From an uncultured Coprococcus sp. (GTDB taxonomy: Bacteria; Bacillota; Clostridia; Lachnospirales; Lachnospiraceae), in contig CAKQTZ010000002.1 in assembly GCA_934277375.1 (NCBI GenBank), positions 310,001 through 374,000 of the forward strand: a stretch of DNA of 64,000 bases, in the 5' to 3' direction. The notes under the pieces were generated by a model. The model saw nothing but the letters and a program-made list of their open reading frames with translations. It was not told the DNA's origin and searched no databases. This document shows positions 34,094 to 44,800 of the stretch, in pieces. The translations under genes and the position numbers were made by a program. Position 1 is the first letter of the stretch; the number at the start of each line of letters is the position of its first letter.

Positions 34094-36022
34094 ATGGATA
34101 AGGTACTGTATTTTGATTATGCGGCGTTTTGCCTGTTTGCTCTGATATTGATATCGACTGTCATGAAGGGAATGACAAGAGGAAAGCTGAACAGGCAGTT
34201 TCTCACGGTGCTTCTGACCGCAATATTTGCCACTGTATTTGATATAGGTGCAATATCATATGACAATCTGCATGAGAGACATGCACTAGTTCAATATATA
34301 TTTCATACTGGATACCTGTTGTTTCATGTAGTATCAGCAGCTAGGTATACGATATATGTTGTCAATATAGTTGATGCCATACATATATTCCGGGGCAAGG
34401 TTAAGAGTCTGATCATGGCATTGCCGTGTTTGATATGTGTAGGGCTTCTTGTAGTAAATATGTTTTATCCTGTTGTATTCTCTATTGGAGACAGAGGCGA
34501 ATATACGCGTAGGGGACTGATGCTCTGGCTGTATATTTCATCATTTATATATATGCTGATTGGATTTGCAGTGGTTGTCAGGTACAGGAAGAGACTCAAG
34601 AGAAGGTCATTTATATCTATTATCACAATATTCCCAATAGTTCTTGTCGCTGCAGTAAGGCAGATATTTGTTCCTGATATACCTATAGAGATGTTTGCAA
34701 ATTCATTCGGACTTCTGTTTGTTGCTTTGTTCATACAGAGTCCTGAACAAATGATAAGCAGTACAACCGGTCTGAATAAAATGACGAGATATATGGAGGA
34801 TGTCGGGAATTCCCTTGATAATGGACTGGATATAACTATTGTTATGATATCGCTTGTAAATGATAAGACGCTCAGGGGCATGATAGGTGTTGGAGAGTAT
34901 CATAAATTCCTTAAAGAAATAGCTGACAGGCTTGTAATGCTTGGACATACGAGAAGGTACAACACCGAATGGTATTATCTCGGCAACGGAATGTTCAGGT
35001 GTATAATGGATTATAAGATAAAAGACGAAGCGGATGATTTTGCGGCATATATAAACGATGAACTCAAAAAAGGATGCGAGTATAACGATATGCTCATTAC
35101 TCTTCTTGCAAATGTGTGCGTGACCAGATGCCCTGATGATATAGATAATGTGGATGCAGTCATGAGATTTGGTGCGGAGTTGTCGGACAGAGAGTATACT
35201 GGCGAGGTAATGTATGCAAAGGATATATATAAGAAGGATCATTATGATCTGATAAATGACCTGGATATGATCATAGATAATGCGTTTATGGAAGCCAGAT
35301 TTGAGGTGTATTATCAGCCGATATATTCCATAGAAGAAAAAAGGTATAATAGTGCAGAAGCGCTGCTCAGACTGTATGATGAGAAGTATGGTTATGTGAG
35401 ACCGGATATATTCATTCCTGCTGCAGAGCAAAGTGGCATGATACATAAGATAGGCAGATTTGTTCTGGAGGAGGTATGCAGATTTATAGCCAGTGACAGA
35501 TTTAAGACGTTGAAGCTCGAGTATATAGAGGTGAATCTGTCTGTAATTCAGTGCATGAGCAGCGAGCTTGCGGATGATGTGAAGATGATTATGAATAAAT
35601 ATGGCGTCAGACCAGAGCAGCTCAATCTGGAGATCACAGAGACAGCTGCTGCATATGCCCAGACCACAATGATGCAGAATATAGATGATCTCACGGATGA
35701 TGGGATACATTTTTCACTAGATGATTTCGGGACTGGCTATTCAAATATGAAGAGGATAGCATTGATGCCGTTCGCAATAGTCAAGCTTGACAAGACATTT
35801 ACCGAGATGAACAGCAGTGATAAGATGCTGAAGGTTGTGAAGAATACAATATCCATGGTTAAGGATATGAATATGAAGATTGTTGTGGAAGGCGTTGAGA
35901 CAAAGGATACATTTGAAGTGTTCTCCAGTCTTGGAGTAGATTATATCCAGGGATATTATTTTTCAAAGCCACTTCCACTTAAAAAGTTCGTTACAGAAGT
36001 AGAATCAGTGAATGTTGGCTAG
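34094..36022 (+). CDS. Membrane EAL-domain cyclic-di-GMP phosphodiesterase
   Basis: A 642-residue protein. The first 215 residues hold about seven hydrophobic helices, a putative sensor. Residues about 225-380 look like a GGDEF fold without the GGDEF signature, so no cyclase activity is expected. Residues about 395-640 are an EAL domain with intact catalytic text: AEALLRL, LEITETAA, LDDFGTGYSN, VKLDKTF, EGVET and QGYYFSKP. It should degrade cyclic di-GMP in response to an unknown signal. The ATG at 34094 follows AAAGGAGAG. Confidence 0.88.
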   Translation: MDKVLYFDYAAFCLFALILISTVMKGMTRGKLNRQFLTVLLTAIFATVFDIGAISYDNLHERHALVQYIFHTGYLLFHVVSAARYTIYVVNIVDAIHIFRGKVKSLIMALPCLICVGLLVVNMFYPVVFSIGDRGEYTRRGLMLWLYISSFIYMLIGFAVVVRYRKRLKRRSFISIITIFPIVLVAAVRQIFVPDIPIEMFANSFGLLFVALFIQSPEQMISSTTGLNKMTRYMEDVGNSLDNGLDITIVMISLVNDKTLRGMIGVGEYHKFLKEIADRLVMLGHTRRYNTEWYYLGNGMFRCIMDYKIKDEADDFAAYINDELKKGCEYNDMLITLLANVCVTRCPDDIDNVDAVMRFGAELSDREYTGEVMYAKDIYKKDHYDLINDLDMIIDNAFMEARFEVYYQPIYSIEEKRYNSAEALLRLYDEKYGYVRPDIFIPAAEQSGMIHKIGRFVLEEVCRFIASDRFKTLKLEYIEVNLSVIQCMSSELADDVKMIMNKYGVRPEQLNLEITETAAAYAQTTMMQNIDDLTDDGIHFSLDDFGTGYSNMKRIALMPFAIVKLDKTFTEMNSSDKMLKVVKNTISMVKDMNMKIVVEGVETKDTFEVFSSLGVDYIQGYYFSKPLPLKKFVTEVESVNVG

Positions 36023-36045
36023 CTGGAAAGGATAAAGAGGAGCAT

Positions 36046-36972
36046 ATGGCAGATATAGGAAACAGTGTTGTTGACGAGGTTGAGAAAGTAGTTAAGGGAA
36101 AACGGGAAATTATTGTAAAGGTGTATGCTGCCATACTTGCTGGAGGACATATTTTGCTTGAGGATATTCCTGGTGTGGGCAAGACAACCCTTGCTACTGC
36201 ATTTGCAAAAACACTGGATATGAAATACAATCGTGTCCAGTTCACACCTGACGTATTGCCGAGTGATATCATGGGATTTTCCATGTATAATTCAGGAACT
36301 GGCGAGTTTGAATACAGAGAGGGTGCCGCTTTCTGTAATCTGTTTCTTGCCGATGAGATCAATAGAACATCACCGAAAAGTCAGTCTGCGCTTTTGGAGA
36401 TAATGGAAGAGAAACATGTGACCGTAGATGCAGTTACCAGAGATCTCCCAAAGCCGTTTACGGTTATAGCTACACAGAATCCTATAGGATCATCAGGAAC
36501 TCAGATGCTTCCGGAATCTCAGCTTGATAGATTTATGATCAGGCTGACCATGGGATATCCATCACATGAGGCTGCAGTCCAGATATTAAAGGGACAGGAG
36601 TTTGCGCCGATGAACAGTGTGAGGCAGATAATATCCAGAGAAGAGCTTCTTACATTGCAGGACAGGGTAAATACACTCAAGGTGCACGATTCAATATTTG
36701 ATTATATTGTTTCATTGGTTGAGGCTACGAGAGAAAGTGAATATTTTTCAATGGGAGCAAGCCCCCGAGGCGCAAATGCATTGCTTCAAATGAGCCGGGC
36801 TGTTGCCGTGCTTGCTGGAAGAGATTACGTTGTTCCGGGGGATGTGTCAGCTGTGTTCACAGATGTGCTGGGGCACAGGGTAAAGCTTGCAGCAAAGGCC
36901 CGTGCGAATGGGCTCATCACAGATAGTGCTCTTAATGAAATAAAAAGACAGGTCAAGGTTCCAAGAACGTAA
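36046..36972 (+). CDS. MoxR-family AAA+ ATPase
   Basis: A 308-residue AAA+ protein with Walker A EDIPGVGKTT, Walker B LFLADEINRTSPKSQSALLE and sensor 1 VIATQNPIGSSGTQMLPESQLDRF. MoxR ATPases are thought to act as chaperones that assemble or activate partner complexes. It is followed by DUF58 and transglutaminase genes, the standard MoxR-DUF58-TgpA arrangement whose exact role is unclear. AAGAGGAGC precedes the ATG. Confidence 0.92.
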   Translation: MADIGNSVVDEVEKVVKGKREIIVKVYAAILAGGHILLEDIPGVGKTTLATAFAKTLDMKYNRVQFTPDVLPSDIMGFSMYNSGTGEFEYREGAAFCNLFLADEINRTSPKSQSALLEIMEEKHVTVDAVTRDLPKPFTVIATQNPIGSSGTQMLPESQLDRFMIRLTMGYPSHEAAVQILKGQEFAPMNSVRQIISREELLTLQDRVNTLKVHDSIFDYIVSLVEATRESEYFSMGASPRGANALLQMSRAVAVLAGRDYVVPGDVSAVFTDVLGHRVKLAAKARANGLITDSALNEIKRQVKVPRT

Positions 36973-37032
36973 TGTCAGCTATAGCAGAGACGGTCATGGA
37001 TTATTGATCTGAAAAAGAAGGGGGATTAGCGG

Positions 37033-38094
37033 ATGAAATACGCATGGCATGTTGTAAAATACGTTATCGTGTTTATAGTAAATCTGTTAATCCTTCTTTT
37101 TGTGCATTCATATTTTAATTTTGTTGTTATGGTTCTTATGATCATTATGCCGGTGGTGTCCATAGGTTGTGCGATCGTGACGTCAAGGAGGCTGGTGATT
37201 AGATTCGGAGGGGGAGATAATGAACTTGTTGCAGATGAACCATTTCTGGTGTCTATAATACTCGATAACAAAAGTATTCTTCCGAATATGAATGTCAATG
37301 TCAGGCTTACCATACAAAATGAGTTGTTTGGGGTCAGCGGTAAACATGAGTTATGTATACCGGCATATGCGCATAGATCCAACATTATAGATTATCAGAT
37401 AACACAGTCATTTGTCGGAGCTACAGAGATATCAACGGATGGAATCAGGATCACAGACTGGATGGGTTTTGTGAGGATCAGTATACCGTGTTCTGTGTCA
37501 AGGGAGTTTAAGGTATTTCCAGCCGGACAAACTGTTGTTGAGACAGATATGACAGCAATGGCCAGTGGAATGAACGAGGCGGAGGAGTCGAATAAAAAGG
37601 GGCATGATTTCTCAGAGGTCGTAGATGTCAGGGAATACCAGCCAGGGGACAAACTGCAGAATATTCATTGGAAATTGTCAGCTAAGAAGGGACAACTTAT
37701 GGTCAAGGAGAGAGAGAGTATGTCGTCCAGCCATATGTTGATACTGGTTGAGCTCTATGACGACAGTACACATGTGTTGAACGATGTTTTGAAGGCTTCA
37801 TATGGTGTGGCGGTGAAGCTTCTGGAACAGCAGATTTCTTTTTCCATATGTTACTGGAGCACAGTGAAGGCTGATATAGTGCATATGTATATTGATGACA
37901 TGGACAGTCTGAGACAATGGATGGAGATGGTTTTCTATGAAAAAACGTATGACGATGAAATATATGGTTTTTCAATGCTGGAAAAGAATATAGATCCTGA
38001 TAAGAAAGTTATTGTTATCACCACTGCCGCAGATATGGCTGGCGGAGAGGTGTTTACTTATGGGCAGCGTGTGAAAGGATATATCAGTGGGTAG
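37033..38094 (+). CDS. DUF58 family protein
   Basis: A 353-residue protein with two N-terminal membrane helices (about 6-45), a beta-rich segment, and the DUF58 signature REYQPGDKLQNIHWKLSAKKG at about residues 199-219, followed by a vWA-like region. It is a partner of MoxR ATPases and is encoded between the MoxR and transglutaminase genes. The last 8 nt overlap the next gene. Its activity is not known. Confidence 0.88.
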   Translation: MKYAWHVVKYVIVFIVNLLILLFVHSYFNFVVMVLMIIMPVVSIGCAIVTSRRLVIRFGGGDNELVADEPFLVSIILDNKSILPNMNVNVRLTIQNELFGVSGKHELCIPAYAHRSNIIDYQITQSFVGATEISTDGIRITDWMGFVRISIPCSVSREFKVFPAGQTVVETDMTAMASGMNEAEESNKKGHDFSEVVDVREYQPGDKLQNIHWKLSAKKGQLMVKERESMSSSHMLILVELYDDSTHVLNDVLKASYGVAVKLLEQQISFSICYWSTVKADIVHMYIDDMDSLRQWMEMVFYEKTYDDEIYGFSMLEKNIDPDKKVIVITTAADMAGGEVFTYGQRVKGYISG

Positions 38095-40438
38095 ACGTTT
38101 GAGAAAAAAACGAACAACTGAAAATGTGCCGATTGAATTGTGCGATGGAGTTAAGCTTCTAAATCAGCCGGAGATCGCATCCGATGGCAGAAACATGTAT
38201 CGCAGCCTGAACAGGCGCAGTGTAAAAACGGACAGTCGTGGTATATGGGCGAAATGTATGCTGGAGACACTAATAGTGGGTGGAAGTATGTGTGGATTTT
38301 TGTCCTGCCTTGATATAGCTTACGGTGTTCCTGTTATATTGTTATTTTATGTGGCAATGTCAGCATATTTTTGCAGCCTTTTCAAGTCGGGAAAAGTATG
38401 GGTAAGAGATGTTGGGTATGTTGCATTTTTCATTATATTTGTGATTTTTATATTCACAATGAGGAGATACGTCAACAGCGGTTTTTATGCAATTGTAAAT
38501 GAATTTCTCGATCATGTCACCGACTATTATGGAGCAAAAGAGGTCAAGGTATTTTCGGAGGCAGTTGCAAACAGAACTGTAACGATACCAGTTGCAGCAC
38601 TGGCTCTTGGCAGCGTAGAGATAATAATATTGAATATATTTTTGAACACAGGAATGAGTGTGTTCTGGGCGTTTTGGTTTTCGCTTCCCATATTCATATT
38701 GCCACTGTTTTTCAGATTGGAGCCGGATGGATTATATCTGTTTATGATGGCATCGGGCTTGTTTGGAGTGATATGTCTGAATGGCAATGGACATTATAAA
38801 ATAACAGATAAAGACAGCACATTTTATTATGATGCACGGCATCACAGGTTGGATTACAGACATAGTGACAGGGCATCTGTCCAGCTTGTGGCTTGCGTTG
38901 CCATGGTGTGTGTGGTGGTCGTAAGTATTGTTATGATCATAAGGCCGGTTAAAAGCTTTGCATACAGATATAAAGACAGCTCGATCAAGAAAAGCATAGA
39001 ATATCCTTTAGGTAACCTGATAATGTATGGTTTTGAATCACTTAGGAATTCGGCAAATACTGGAGGCCTTGCGAATGGAAAGCTTGGTGGAGTGTCAGAT
39101 GTCAGCTTTGACAGGCAGACGGATCTGATACTCACATTTGCACCATATAGCATGGAGCGAATATATCTAAAATCGTTTGTGGGAGATGCATACAGTAAAG
39201 ATCACTGGGATCCGGATCCGGATGGAGTGTATCCATTGCCGGCAGATTCTGGTGGACATCCATGGGGAAAAATGGATATAAAGAATATAGATGGCGTCAG
39301 TGATCTCAGATATTATCCTTATTATTCAGATTATGCAGATATAAAAGACTCAGAGCTTTTACACAATGTGTATACAGTCGAGTATAGTCCTTCGGCTCTG
39401 GCAGAACCGACACTGCCTGCGGTGGATGACAGGTATCTTGATGTTCCTGAAGATAATATCGAATCTATAAAAACGTTTTGCGATAGTGCGGGGGTTACAA
39501 AAGATGACAGTGTGGAGATTGCGTTGCAAAAAGTGTATATATACTTTGTGGAGAATTATCCCTACACATTGCATCCCGGAGCCACACCGAGAGATGAGGA
39601 TTATGTAAACTATTTCCTTGACACAACCAGAAAAGGCTTGTGCGCAAATTATGCGACGGCGGGTACCCTGATATTGAGATATCTTGGGATACCTGCAAGG
39701 TATATTGAGGGATATGCGGTTGATTACTCGGATGTACTTGAGGGAACGATAATGGAAGGCAGTAGCTACAAGTTTGATGATTATTATTTCGGAAAGTCAG
39801 ATCTGGGACGTACGGCAGTGGTACAGGTGGATGTGGATGACAGTTCAGCACACGCTTGGATCGAGGCTTTTTATCATGGAAGATGGCAGGTAGTGGAGCT
39901 TACTCCTCCATCAGATGAGGAAGAGGACGAAGCTCAGGATGATTTTTGGAGCCGTTTTGGCAGATGGCTTGCAGGAGATGATACATCGGACGAAACAGGA
40001 ACGACTACTGGCAGCAGCTTTTCACTTGGAGAAAATATGTGGTTAGTTTATGTCCTGTCAGGCATTGTGTGTCTGGTCATAATTGTACTTACGGGAAGGA
40101 TCGTACTGAGAAAGATATTACGTATACTCGGCTATCACACAGGAGACCATACGCACAATGTTATTGCTTATTATAAATATATGTGCGATTATTCCCGTCT
40201 GGCATTGGAAGATTTCGGGGTGGCTGGAAGCCACATACAGCAGCTTAAAGTTATGTTTCCTGATGAAAACGGGGATGAACTTGAACAACTGGCGGTATAC
40301 ATGGAGCGTATCAGCTATGGTGGAGCCGCAGCCGGTGCAGAATATGAAAATATGATGGATAAACTCAGAGGACTGTTCAGAATGATGAAGAAGAGAATTC
40401 CGGTTCTAAAGAGGATATACATATTCAGACAATTGTAG
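38087..40438 (+). CDS. Membrane transglutaminase-like protein (TgpA type)
   Basis: A 783-residue membrane protein: several N-terminal helices (about 55-260), a large extracellular transglutaminase/cysteine-protease-like domain, another helix near 655-680 and a short C-terminal cytoplasmic domain. The catalytic Cys is in GLCANYATAGTLILRYLGIPA and the His in SAHAWIEAFYHGRW; the third residue is likely in VELTPP, a departure from the usual DPTP. It starts at GTG within the end of the DUF58 gene, with AAAGGATA upstream. Its substrate is unknown. Confidence 0.85.
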   Translation: MGRRLRKKRTTENVPIELCDGVKLLNQPEIASDGRNMYRSLNRRSVKTDSRGIWAKCMLETLIVGGSMCGFLSCLDIAYGVPVILLFYVAMSAYFCSLFKSGKVWVRDVGYVAFFIIFVIFIFTMRRYVNSGFYAIVNEFLDHVTDYYGAKEVKVFSEAVANRTVTIPVAALALGSVEIIILNIFLNTGMSVFWAFWFSLPIFILPLFFRLEPDGLYLFMMASGLFGVICLNGNGHYKITDKDSTFYYDARHHRLDYRHSDRASVQLVACVAMVCVVVVSIVMIIRPVKSFAYRYKDSSIKKSIEYPLGNLIMYGFESLRNSANTGGLANGKLGGVSDVSFDRQTDLILTFAPYSMERIYLKSFVGDAYSKDHWDPDPDGVYPLPADSGGHPWGKMDIKNIDGVSDLRYYPYYSDYADIKDSELLHNVYTVEYSPSALAEPTLPAVDDRYLDVPEDNIESIKTFCDSAGVTKDDSVEIALQKVYIYFVENYPYTLHPGATPRDEDYVNYFLDTTRKGLCANYATAGTLILRYLGIPARYIEGYAVDYSDVLEGTIMEGSSYKFDDYYFGKSDLGRTAVVQVDVDDSSAHAWIEAFYHGRWQVVELTPPSDEEEDEAQDDFWSRFGRWLAGDDTSDETGTTTGSSFSLGENMWLVYVLSGIVCLVIIVLTGRIVLRKILRILGYHTGDHTHNVIAYYKYMCDYSRLALEDFGVAGSHIQQLKVMFPDENGDELEQLAVYMERISYGGAAAGAEYENMMDKLRGLFRMMKKRIPVLKRIYIFRQL

Positions 40439-40477
40439 TATATTTGGTGTGAAAGAATATGACATGGAGGTAGATAG

Positions 40478-41188
40478 ATGCTTGGAATTATAGGTGCTAT
40501 GGACGAAGAGGTTGCTCGTCTCAAGAGTATGATAGGAGGACTGGAGATAGTTGACAAATGTGGTGTGAGCTTTTACAAAGGCCAGATAGAGAATACAGAT
40601 GTGGTTGTTGTGAAATGTGGTGTAGGAAAGGTCAATGCGGCTATGTGCACACAGTCTATCATAGACGAATTTTCGGTTGATGCCATAATAAATACCGGAA
40701 TTGCTGGTTCTCTTGATGCCGATATCGATATAGGAGATATAGTGTTTGCCACAGATACAATAGAGCATGATGTGGACGTGTCAGCCCGCGGATATAAGCC
40801 GGGAATTATTCCTGACACGGAGCTGAGCATATTTAAAACAGATGATTATCTTCTAGAGATCGCAAGGGATTCAGTTGCCGCTGCAGATATAGATGTCAGG
40901 GTATTTGATGGAAGGGTTGTCAGCGGAGATCAGTTTATATGGAGTAAAGAGAAAAAGTCCTGGCTTGTGGAAACGTTCGGAGGCAGATGCGTAGAGATGG
41001 AAGGTGCTGCTATAGGACATGTAGCTGCTCTTAACAAGGTTCCTTATCTTGTAGTGAGGGCTATATCAGACAAGGCGGATGACAGTGCAGAGATGGATTA
41101 TCCTACATTTGTGGCAAGGGCTATAGACAACAGTGTAAAGATGATGACAGAGATAATAAAGAGATACGAGGTGAAGCAGAATGGATAA
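40478..41188 (+). CDS. mtnN: 5'-methylthioadenosine/S-adenosylhomocysteine nucleosidase
   Basis: A 236-residue nucleosidase that cleaves adenine from S-adenosylhomocysteine and methylthioadenosine. MLGIIGAMDEEV, the catalytic region VEMEGAAIGHVA and ISDKADD (Asp acid) match MtnN/Pfs. It makes S-ribosylhomocysteine, the substrate of LuxS encoded next with an 8-nt overlap, so the two enzymes form one activated-methyl recycling unit. ATGGAGGT precedes the ATG. Confidence 0.94.
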   Translation: MLGIIGAMDEEVARLKSMIGGLEIVDKCGVSFYKGQIENTDVVVVKCGVGKVNAAMCTQSIIDEFSVDAIINTGIAGSLDADIDIGDIVFATDTIEHDVDVSARGYKPGIIPDTELSIFKTDDYLLEIARDSVAAADIDVRVFDGRVVSGDQFIWSKEKKSWLVETFGGRCVEMEGAAIGHVAALNKVPYLVVRAISDKADDSAEMDYPTFVARAIDNSVKMMTEIIKRYEVKQNG

Positions 41189-41663
41189 AATAGCAAGTTT
41201 TCAGATCAACCACCTGCTGCTCAATCCTGGAATATATGTTTCAAGAAAGGATAAAGCAGGAGATCAGGTGTTGACAACATTTGACATAAGGATGACCAAG
41301 CCGAACTATGAGCCGGTTATGAATACTGCAGAGGTTCATGCTATAGAGCATCTGGGGGCCACATATCTCAGAAACAATGAGGAGTATAAGGACAAGGTTA
41401 TATATTTTGGACCTATGGGATGCCGTACAGGATTTTATCTTATACTTGCAGGTGATTATGAATCCAGAGATATAGTGGAGCTTATGATATCTATGTTTGA
41501 ATTTATCAGACACTATCATGATCCGATTCCTGGGGCAAATCCGAGAGAGTGCGGAAACTATCTGGACATGAATCTCGGGATGGCAAACTATCTGGCAGAA
41601 AAGTTCTTGTCGCAGGTTTTATATGATATTGACGACAGCAGATTGAACTATCCAGAAGGTTAA
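41181..41663 (+). CDS. luxS: S-ribosylhomocysteine lyase (autoinducer-2 synthase)
   Basis: A 160-residue LuxS. The metal ligands His53, His57 (HAIEH) and Cys124 (PRECGNYL), and the catalytic Cys81 (MGCRTGF), are present. It converts S-ribosylhomocysteine to homocysteine and the precursor of autoinducer-2. The overlap with mtnN shows translational coupling, and two tandem terminators follow. Confidence 0.95.
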   Translation: MDKIASFQINHLLLNPGIYVSRKDKAGDQVLTTFDIRMTKPNYEPVMNTAEVHAIEHLGATYLRNNEEYKDKVIYFGPMGCRTGFYLILAGDYESRDIVELMISMFEFIRHYHDPIPGANPRECGNYLDMNLGMANYLAEKFLSQVLYDIDDSRLNYPEG

Positions 41664-41708
41664 ATTTTATGATGCGAAGTGCATTGAATTCTACAAAATA
41701 GAAAAAAT

Positions 41709-41731
41709 GGGGGTAAAATACCCCCGTTTTT
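41709..41731 (+). terminator. Terminator after luxS
   Basis: GGGGGTA / TACCCCC, a 7-bp stem with a 3-nt AAA loop, followed by GTTTTTC. Confidence 0.7.
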
Positions 41732-41771
41732 CGCTTTATAGTGGAATTTGTGCCATCGTATTGACTTTGAG

Positions 41772-41806
41772 GCTTACGTGCTATTTAATGCACGTAAGCT
41801 TTTTTT
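41772..41806 (+). terminator. Second tandem terminator
   Basis: Perfect 10-bp arms GCTTACGTGC / GCACGTAAGC with an 8-nt loop and seven T residues. It insulates the surface-protein gene from luxS. Confidence 0.85.
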
Positions 41807-41895
41807 GCGCATTAAACAGCTTAACAGAATCATTATAAAAAATCATGATAGGACATCGACTTGTTTTGATGTTCAATTTGGGAAAGGATGAATGT

Positions 41896-44800
41896 ATGAA
41901 GAAATGTGATGTGTGTAAGATTCTGCTGGCTGTAGTTTTGGCTATATGTGTGGCTGGAATCGTGTTTTATAAAAATCTGGATAACAGATCCAGGGCTGAT
42001 GAATCTGGCTCTGACGACAGATCGGTTCACAGGGAGGTGTATTTTGAAGATGATGACGGAATAGCATCAGATACAGATGCTGAGATAGCTTCATATGGAC
42101 TTGTGAATAATATAGAGAGCGGCAGTTTGGTCTATTATGATGGCAAACCATATACCAGATATTACACAGTGTGTAAAGATGGAGTGACATATAAGGCATA
42201 CTGTGGTGACCATTCTAAAAATGCGGTAAAGTCAACTGATAATGTGAGTTTTGCAACGACAGATGATCAGATGACGCGAAGAGTGTTCTACTATGGCCCG
42301 GACAGCCAGTTTGCCTGGGATGGTTTTAAAACGATGAGTGAGGATGACAGACAGCTCGTTATGGCGCTCACTATAAATTACATAAGACACGGGCAGTCAT
42401 TTCCTGTTATGACAGATTATTATGAATATATATCTGCAGAGGATAAACTGGATGTGGTGCTTACAACAGAGAGTGCTGCTCTATCGCTTGTTGACTCTGC
42501 AACAAAGAAAGATTATGGAGATACAGTTACACTTCATAATTACACAAAGTATACAGATGGAAAAACAAATGCCACAAGGAAAAGAACCAGGATTATCAAT
42601 CTTAAAGGTTCGACATATAACAGTATAAATGTAGGTGTTCCTGCCAATTGCTGGTTTCATATAAGGAAAAAGGGGGAAAGCGGGTTCACAACATACAAAA
42701 ATGGAACGGTCAGTATGTCTGGTGGAGATGATTTTTTTATCAGCGCGGAGATTGGATTTGCCGGGATGTGTAGGGCAAAACCTGCAATGGGCAAGGCCGG
42801 GGTTACAGTATATACGGCGGATTCCAATTCCTCGAATCTTGATCAACAGCTTGTGTTCAGTGGAGCGGTGAGATCTGACAGTATCAGTATCAATGTAAAC
42901 TGGACTGAGACAAAAGAATATGGATATATGTGGCTTACGAAGAATAAGGATTATGATGCAGACACAGGGGTGTTGAAGGATTCTACCATATACAATGGCT
43001 CTGTGTATGGCGTAGCGAACTATTCATACGCAGGTATAACATATCTTGTGCGGGATGCAGAAGGCGGGGAGAAATACAGGTTTATTTTGTCGTATGATGG
43101 CAATTGTTATACAGATAAATCTACGGGAAATAAGATAGTTCTGTGCACACCTGATGACAAAGAGATGTGGTCTGGAAATCTGTCGTACCAATTTGCCAAA
43201 CTTCCATTTGGACAATACACAGTCGAGGAAGGCAGGAAAATATGGAACTGTGATAATTCCTCAGGAAAGATAGGCGAGACCTCTGCGGATGTAAGTACAT
43301 CGGGTTACATGAGAAATCCTGCCAGAAGAACCGTGAGTGTAACTAGTGCACACAGTTCGCCGCTAAGGACAAGTGCATTACATGTTGATGAAAGTGACAA
43401 GGCGATAAAAGGCACCTTTAGTCTGCTGAAGAGTGACAATTCTACTGGTGAGCCAGTATCTGGAGCTCTGTATTATGTCTTGAGAGAGGGGGAAACAAAA
43501 AATGATCGCGCAGTCAGAGTGGCACAGATAAAAACTGATGCTGCAGGAAAGGGAGTAGTGGTAACGTCCAGATATGGGGGAGTAGGTACCCATACGCTTA
43601 CGGATATGCCTGTAGGTACATATACAGTCTATGAACAGACTGCGCCACAGGGGTATAAAAAGAACAGAGATGTCGCAACTGTAGAGATTACTTCTGAGGG
43701 AGGCTTCATATCTGTAAATGGAAAAAAACGGAAAAGGGGCACAGAATATAATGTTACTTGGGAGACCGCTGACGAGCAGGAAAAGGGAAATGTTGAACTG
43801 GAAATATATAAGCAGGATGCCAGAACCGGCCGCAGGGCACAGGGAAGCGCCAGGCTTGATGGAGCGGAATTCACCATAAAATATTATAATGGCAGTTATG
43901 GAACTGTGGAAAATCTCCCGGCAAAACCGACAAGAAAATGGGTGGTCGTTACAGACAAGTATGGCTACTGCAGGCTTGATGAACATTATTTTTCAAAGAC
44001 AAAGGGCAGTGATGAATTATATACCGATAAATACGGTGATGTGACTCTGCCGCTTGGAACGATCACGATACAGGAAACGAAAGCCCCGGAGGGGTACACG
44101 CTTGAGAATTCAGTCATTAAAAATTATAGGACAGGAAAGGTACTGAAATACTCATCCGGGAATATATATCTGGATACGATAAGAAAGGATGGAGATAAAG
44201 CTGTGCTTTCGGCAGGCAATGAGCTGCTGGCTGGAAATAATGTGAAGAGAGGAGATTTTTCGTTTCATAAGAAAGACAAGAAAACAAAAGAAGCGCTGGC
44301 AGGGGTGAAATTCAGACTGGATAATCATGATAGAACCCAATCTGTCATCATATATACAGATAAGAATGGATATTATTCAAGCCGGGCTGAGTATGTGAAG
44401 CATTCACATAACACAAATAATGGACAGAAAGGCAGTGGCATATGGTTTGGACAGGCGGATGTCGATGATAGTGTTGGTGCACTTCCGTATGACACATATT
44501 ATCTTACAGAGCTGAGGTGTGAGGCTAACAGGAACAGATATAAACTTATTGAAACTAAGACTTTTACAATTAGTGCTGATCATAAGGTGGTAGATCTGGG
44601 AGACATACTGAATGAGGGAATGCCTGAGATGTCATCAAAGGCTGTGAATAAGAGGACTGGAAAAAAGAATGTTTCATCTGGAACCGAGATTGTAAATCTG
44701 CAGGACACAGTTACACTTACAGGATTGGATGTTGGACATAAATATACATTGTATGGACAGGTTGCATATAGTGAGACCGGAGTGGCACTCAGTGATAAAG

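Noticed and set aside
34703..35710. 335-residue minus-strand ORF
   Set aside because: It lies wholly inside the EAL gene on the other strand, with low-complexity Ile/Tyr/His-rich text and no start signal.
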